A stretch of DNA of 64,000 nucleotides, taken from positions 23,476-87,475 of the forward strand of contig DRFF01000169.1 of assembly GCA_011050685.1 (NCBI GenBank). The letters run 5' to 3'. The notes beneath the pieces are model-generated. The model was not told the origin of the DNA and did not search any database. It was given only the letters and a program-made list of their open reading frames with translations. This DNA is from Aurantimonas coralicida. Lineage in GTDB: Bacteria; Pseudomonadota; Alphaproteobacteria; Rhizobiales; Rhizobiaceae. Below are positions 60,290 through 64,000 of the stretch, piece by piece. Both the position numbers and the translations under genes were made by a program. The stretch's first letter is position 1, and each line of letters begins with the position of its first letter.

Positions 60290-61350
60290 GCCCGCCGGCT
60301 CCTCTTCGAATAGGGTTCTGCGGCGCCGGCTGGGTGGTGCGCAATTGCTACCGGCCGGCGCTGGAAGCCCTTGGCGGCCGGATCGCCGTGGCGGTCGTCC
60401 TCGAACCGGAACCGGCGGCGCAAGCGGCGGTCCGCAAGCTGTTTCCGGATGCAATGATTGTGTCAACGCGCGCGGATCTGTCGGCGGCACCGGTCGCGGC
60501 CATCGTCGTCGCTTCGCCGAACCCTTGCCATGTCGACGACGCGGCAGCGTTTCTTAAGGCCGGCCTCGCTTGCCTGGTCGAAAAGCCGGTACTGCGTGGC
60601 ACCGCCGACCGGGCGCGCCTGACAGCCGCCGGCCGTCGCGGCGGGGCCGCGCTTGTCGCCGGAGTCGCCTGCCGCCACCGCCCCGACGCGCAACGCTGGC
60701 TGGAGGGCGCAGCAACGATCGGCCCGCTCCGGCGGCTCGATCTGACCTGGCATCGCCATCGCGGCTTTCCGGCGACCGCCTGGCACCTGGCGAAATCGCC
60801 CGGCTGGACCGGCGTCTTCGCCGACCTCGGCTCGCACCTTGTCGATCTGGCCGGTGCCGCGCTTGGCTGGCGCACCGACGGGCTGGATATCCGTTTCGCG
60901 CGCCAATCCCGCACGGGACACGCCGCGCCCGCAGCGTGGTACGACGGAACAGCGCTAGAGGTCATGCCAAGCGCCACCGGCGTCGCCGATCGGTTTGAGG
61001 CACAGTGGCGCGTCGCCGGCTGCACCGTTTGCCTCTCGGTTCGATGGCTCGACGACACGCCAGGCGACATCGTTCGGCTCGCGGCGATCGGTGACGACGG
61101 CGCCTGCCGGCTCGACGGCCTGTTCGGCTTCTCCAGCGAGCGCCGGATCCCGCATCAGCGCGTCACCCTGCAGCGACGCGGCGAAGCGCCGGAGATTTCG
61201 GATTTCATGCCCGGCCCGGCGCTCCATGTCGCGGGTTTTGCGGCGATGCTCGCGGCATTTCACCGCCGCGCTGCCGCCGGATGGCAAGAGCAACCGGACC
61301 TCGATTTCACTGCGGCGCTCGGCGATGCGATCGAAACGGCGCTGCGATGA
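60286..61350 (+). CDS. Gfo/Idh/MocA-family oxidoreductase (RifL-like)
   Basis: The 354-residue product starts at a GTG overlapping the previous stop. The Rossmann motif is RIGFCGAGWVVRNCYRPALEAL, and the family signature is CLVEKPVLRGTADRARL. The mid-domain HxxD-type loop reads FADLGSHLVDLAGAALGW. In the AHBA pathway of rifamycin, RifL is a family member that oxidises the sugar to a 3-keto form before transamination. The two genes after it are RifN- and RifK-like, so this assignment is likely. Reaction inferred by context. Confidence 0.88.
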   Translation: MSPPAPLRIGFCGAGWVVRNCYRPALEALGGRIAVAVVLEPEPAAQAAVRKLFPDAMIVSTRADLSAAPVAAIVVASPNPCHVDDAAAFLKAGLACLVEKPVLRGTADRARLTAAGRRGGAALVAGVACRHRPDAQRWLEGAATIGPLRRLDLTWHRHRGFPATAWHLAKSPGWTGVFADLGSHLVDLAGAALGWRTDGLDIRFARQSRTGHAAPAAWYDGTALEVMPSATGVADRFEAQWRVAGCTVCLSVRWLDDTPGDIVRLAAIGDDGACRLDGLFGFSSERRIPHQRVTLQRRGEAPEISDFMPGPALHVAGFAAMLAAFHRRAAAGWQEQPDLDFTAALGDAIETALR

Positions 61351-62198
61351 GCGCGGTCCTCGCCGTCGACCTCGGGGGCACGTGGCTGCGCACGGCGCTG
61401 GTCGGCCCGGACCACGCTATCCACCGCCGAATCGGCACGATCCCGACGCCACCGAGCGCGCCGGATTGTGTCCGCGCGATCGCCGCCGCATGGGAAGCGG
61501 CCGGGCGGCCGGCGCGGCTCGCCGTCGCGGCAGCGCCCCATTGCGACGCGGCGGGGCGGGTCATCCGCTGGCCGAACCGTCCGGCCTATGAGGGTGAGGC
61601 GATCCTTCCCCCCGATTTTCTTGGCCAAGTCGACATTCGCATCCTCGATGACGCCGCCGCCGCCGCCCTCGCCGCGCATCCGACGGGCACGCCGGACAAG
61701 GCGCGCGAGACCACGGTCACGATGGCGATCGGCACCGGGATCGGCGGCGGCGCGGTCGTCGGCGGCCGGCTGCTGACCGGCCGGCGCGGCGCGGCGATGG
61801 CGGTCGGGCATATCAAGGTTCCCGCCGCAAGCGGCCTCGTCTGCGCCTGCGGCGAGATCGGCTGCCTGCAGGCAGCAGCGTCCGGCCGGGCCTTGCGCCG
61901 CATGCTGGGGAAGTACGACGCGGATGCCTTCGACATCTTCGCGCTCCCGGCATCGATCCGCGATCCGGTTCTGGACCGCGCGGCCGATGCTGTCGCCGAG
62001 GCATTGGCGATCCTCGCCCGGCTGTTCGATCCACACAGGCTCACCATTTGCGGCGGCCTCGGCCTGTCGCCCCTGTTCGGTCTTTGTGGCGAACGCTTCA
62101 CCGCCAGTAGTGGATGGCCGCCGCCGATCCGGCATCCGCACGGCGTCGATGCCACGCTCATCGGCGCGGCGCGGGCTTTCTCCCAGACACTCGCTTGA
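61347..62198 (+). CDS. ROK-family sugar kinase (RifN-like)
   Basis: The 283-residue product overlaps the previous gene by four bases. Phosphate-binding motifs: VLAVDLGGTWLRTALV and AIGTGIGGGAVVGG. The ROK zinc motif CACGEIGCLQAAASG is complete. The usual NDANAA catalytic loop reads ILDDAAAAALA, so the Asn is replaced. RifN is a ROK-type kanosamine 6-kinase in the rifamycin cluster. Here the same role is possible, or a glucose-like kinase. Confidence 0.88.
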   Translation: MSAVLAVDLGGTWLRTALVGPDHAIHRRIGTIPTPPSAPDCVRAIAAAWEAAGRPARLAVAAAPHCDAAGRVIRWPNRPAYEGEAILPPDFLGQVDIRILDDAAAAALAAHPTGTPDKARETTVTMAIGTGIGGGAVVGGRLLTGRRGAAMAVGHIKVPAASGLVCACGEIGCLQAAASGRALRRMLGKYDADAFDIFALPASIRDPVLDRAADAVAEALAILARLFDPHRLTICGGLGLSPLFGLCGERFTASSGWPPPIRHPHGVDATLIGAARAFSQTLA

Positions 62199-62247
62199 CG
62201 CGCACAATCACCTCAATAATACTACCTGTAGTTTTAGCGAGGTATCG

Positions 62248-63468
62248 ATGCACGCCGATTTCGCCTCCCGCATTCCGGCCTGGCCCCGCTTCGACGAAGG
62301 CGACGAAGCCGCGATAGTCGATGTGCTGCGGTCGCGGCGCTGGTGGCGCGGCAATGGCGATGTCGGCGACCGATTCGAGACTGCTTTCGCCGAGTTTATC
62401 GGCGTCCGCCACGTCCGCGCGGTCTCCCACGGCACGGCGGCGCTGGAACTGGCGCTCGCCGCGCTCGGGATCGGCGCCGGCGACAAGGTCATCGTGCCGG
62501 CCACGACCTTTATCGCCACGGCCTCGGCGGTCCTCAGACTCGGCGCCTGGCCGATTCCCGTCGACGTCGAGCCGGACACGCTCAATATCGACGTCACCCT
62601 GATCGAAGCAGCGATCGGCCCGCGCACCCGGGCCATCGTGCCGGTGCATATGGCAGGTCAAGCCGCCGAAATGCCGCAGATCATGGCGATCGCCCGGCGC
62701 CACGGCCTGTCGGTCGTCGAGGACGCCGCCCATGCCCATGGCGCCCGCGCCTTCGGTCAGGCGCTCGGTGCGATCGGCGACGCGGCGATCGTCAGCTTCC
62801 AGTCCGGCAAGCTGATGACCTGCGGCGAAGGCGGCGCGCTGGTCACCAACCGCGCCGACATCGCGGCTGCGAGCTTCGCGCTGCATTCCTGCGGCCGGCC
62901 GAAGGGCGACACGGATTATCGGCATGTGATGCCCGCCACCAACATGCGGCTGACCGAGTTTCAGGCCGCCCTGCTCCTCGGCCAGCTTCGGCGCCTGCCG
63001 GACGAGATGGCGCGGCGCGACCTGATGGCGCCGTTCTTCGAGGCGCGGCTCGCCGAAGCAGGGCTCCGGCCGCTGGCGACCCGCCCCTTCGTCGAGCGGC
63101 ACGGCCGCTACATGGTGCTGGCCTGGTTCGACCCGGCCGATTTCGATAACCGCGACGCCGGCGCGCTGTCGACCGAATTGCGGGCGATGGGAATTCCGGC
63201 CTTCCGCTGCTTTCCGCCGATACACCAGACCGAAATGTTCGCGCCCGGCGCGCTTCGAAAGCTTGCCGGCATTACCGGGACGCCGCCCGACTATGCCGCC
63301 TTGCCGACACCCGTCGCCGACGCGGCGGCCGGTTCGGTCATCTGGTTCTCGCATACGCTGCTGCTCGGCGACGAAGCGCTGCTCGCCGACGTCGCGGCGG
63401 CACTCGCCTCGCTGAGAACCGGAGCGCCGGCAAGCGTCGCGTCCGCCCGATCCGCCGTTCCGGCGTAA
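62248..63468 (+). CDS. DegT/DnrJ/EryC1 aminotransferase, AHBA-synthase (RifK) type
   Basis: The 406-residue PLP enzyme starts at 62248 behind GCGAGG. It resembles AHBA synthase along its length: IPAWPRFDEGDEAAIVDVLR, RRWWRGNGD, VPVHMAGQAAEMPQIM, VVEDAAHAHGARAFGQ, SFQSGKLMTCGEGGALV, LHSCGRPKGDTDYRH and NMRLTEFQAALLLGQLRRL. The Schiff-base lysine is residue 188, as in RifK. RifK can also transaminate a 3-keto nucleotide sugar, giving kanosamine precursors. Other AHBA genes (RifG, RifH and RifJ types) are not in the window, so AHBA itself is not established. A 49-base AT-rich gap with the dyad ACTACCTGTAGT precedes it. Confidence 0.9.
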   Translation: MHADFASRIPAWPRFDEGDEAAIVDVLRSRRWWRGNGDVGDRFETAFAEFIGVRHVRAVSHGTAALELALAALGIGAGDKVIVPATTFIATASAVLRLGAWPIPVDVEPDTLNIDVTLIEAAIGPRTRAIVPVHMAGQAAEMPQIMAIARRHGLSVVEDAAHAHGARAFGQALGAIGDAAIVSFQSGKLMTCGEGGALVTNRADIAAASFALHSCGRPKGDTDYRHVMPATNMRLTEFQAALLLGQLRRLPDEMARRDLMAPFFEARLAEAGLRPLATRPFVERHGRYMVLAWFDPADFDNRDAGALSTELRAMGIPAFRCFPPIHQTEMFAPGALRKLAGITGTPPDYAALPTPVADAAAGSVIWFSHTLLLGDEALLADVAAALASLRTGAPASVASARSAVPA

Positions 63469-63474
63469 CGCCCG

Positions 63475-63981
63475 ATGGGTCGCCCCGAAGCCGGCTTCAC
63501 GGAATTGTCGGACGCTTTCAGCGGGACCCGTTTTGAGGAGAGGGACGGCGCGGTCGTCGGCTTCGCCAGCTTTCAGGCCGCGGCGACACACGCGACGGCG
63601 GCGGCATTTGCGGCGGGCGAAACGCGCGGGCATCGGCTGGAACCCGGCGCCACGGTGCTTCTGGCCGAAGACACCGGCCTGTCGCTCTTGTCGAAGATCC
63701 TCGGCCTCTGGGATGTCGGGACCATCCCGCTGGTTGCGCCCACCGGCGCAAATCCAGCAAGCGCCACGTTGACGGACCAAACCGACTGGCGATGGGACGG
63801 CGACGGGCCGGCGCGGCTCGGCGAACACGCCCCGGCACGCGTCCGCGCCGAGGGCACCGAGCCGGCCGCGATCATCCATCTGACCTCGGGCTCGACCGGT
63901 TCGCCGAAGCTTGCGCCCCGCGGCGTCACGAGCCTCCTCGACGAAGCATCACGCTATTGCGCCCGCTACGGATTCCAGGCG
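63475..63981 (+). CDS. Adenylate-forming enzyme, truncated by the contig end
   Basis: Only the first 169 residues are present. The ATP-binding core motif IHLTSGSTGSPKLAPRG near residue 135 identifies an AMP-binding ligase (acyl-CoA synthetase or NRPS-type adenylation). Its substrate-recognition part lies beyond the end. It starts six bases after the aminotransferase stop, so it belongs to the operon. The frame runs on into the adapter as LSLIHI, which is not part of the protein. Confidence 0.85.
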
Positions 63982-64000
63982 CTGTCTCTTATACACATCT
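63982..64000. other. Tn5/Nextera mosaic-end adapter at the contig end
   Basis: The last 19 bases are exactly CTGTCTCTTATACACATCT, the transposase mosaic end used in tagmentation libraries. It cuts through an open reading frame. This is untrimmed adapter, not genomic DNA. Confidence 0.97.

Noticed and set aside
55523..63981. PEARL-type (pearlin) pathway suggested by the C-terminal Trp of the peptides
   Set aside because: No LanB-like peptide-aminoacyl-tRNA ligase gene is present in the window. It could lie past the contig end, so this is unsupported and not excluded.

Overview
The window looks like one contig end from a high-GC alphaproteobacterium of the Hyphomicrobiales (Rhizobiales) type. 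The evidence is gene content and order: a trxB gene followed by an LsrB/VtlR-type LysR regulator, an LpsB/LpcC-type core mannosyltransferase, CtaA beside a DUF2842 protein, HWE/HisKA_2-type signalling, the rpoD-dnaG-YqeY-carAB neighbourhood, and copies of an intergenic repeat of the kind common in this order. The genus cannot be fixed from the sequence. No rRNA, tRNA or CRISPR array was seen. The last 19 bases are a Tn5/Nextera mosaic end, so the right edge is a sequencing artefact and not a biological boundary.

Region by region. 1-5.4 kb is an accessory stretch: a SIMPL-domain protein, small secreted or orphan proteins, repeat-rich intergenic DNA, and an unrecognised cassette (XRE regulator, two paralogous proteins of about 240 residues, and a 78-residue protein). 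5.1-20.8 kb holds housekeeping genes (rpoD, dnaG, YqeY, carA, carB, greA). They are interrupted by an LrgA/LrgB pair, an IS66-type transposase remnant and a GAF-HisKA_2 sensor kinase. 20.9-32.6 kb carries LPS glycosyltransferases, TrkH, TrxB-LsrB, a GGDEF-EAL protein, a phosphatase, a SOUL protein and a MetY-type sulfhydrylase. 32.8-34.3 kb is a small acquired patch: an orphan gene and a ParDE toxin-antitoxin module lying between two copies of the 3' end of a CoA-binding-protein gene. 34.2-45.4 kb contains CoA metabolism genes, rplM-rpsI, an O-antigen-ligase-like protein, speB, a sugar aminotransferase, argC, an HD-GYP protein and heme A synthase. 45.4-51 kb is an exopolysaccharide locus (a P-loop-less CpsD/ExoP-like protein, a Wza-type lipoprotein, a polyprenyl-phosphate sugar transferase, a CysQ-type phosphatase and a phosphohexomutase). 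51.3-54.3 kb encodes three TadE/TadG-type pilus-associated proteins.

The most interesting part is 55.4 kb to the end. It is a tightly packed, apparently single operon of at least nine genes on the plus strand. It starts with two tandem paralogous peptides of 67 and 63 residues, both ending in DSLHW. These are followed by a caspase/C25-like peptidase with a zinc ribbon, a three-histidine-box desaturase, a glutamine-dependent asparagine synthetase, and a Gfo/Idh/MocA oxidoreductase, ROK kinase and AHBA-synthase-like aminotransferase that together resemble RifL/RifN/RifK. The last gene is a truncated adenylate-forming enzyme. A promoter with a palindrome filling the -35/-10 spacer precedes the operon. 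I infer a peptide-associated natural-product pathway using a 3-amino-sugar (kanosamine or AHBA-like) precursor. I do not recognise a described system with this combination, and the rest of it is missing beyond the contig end.
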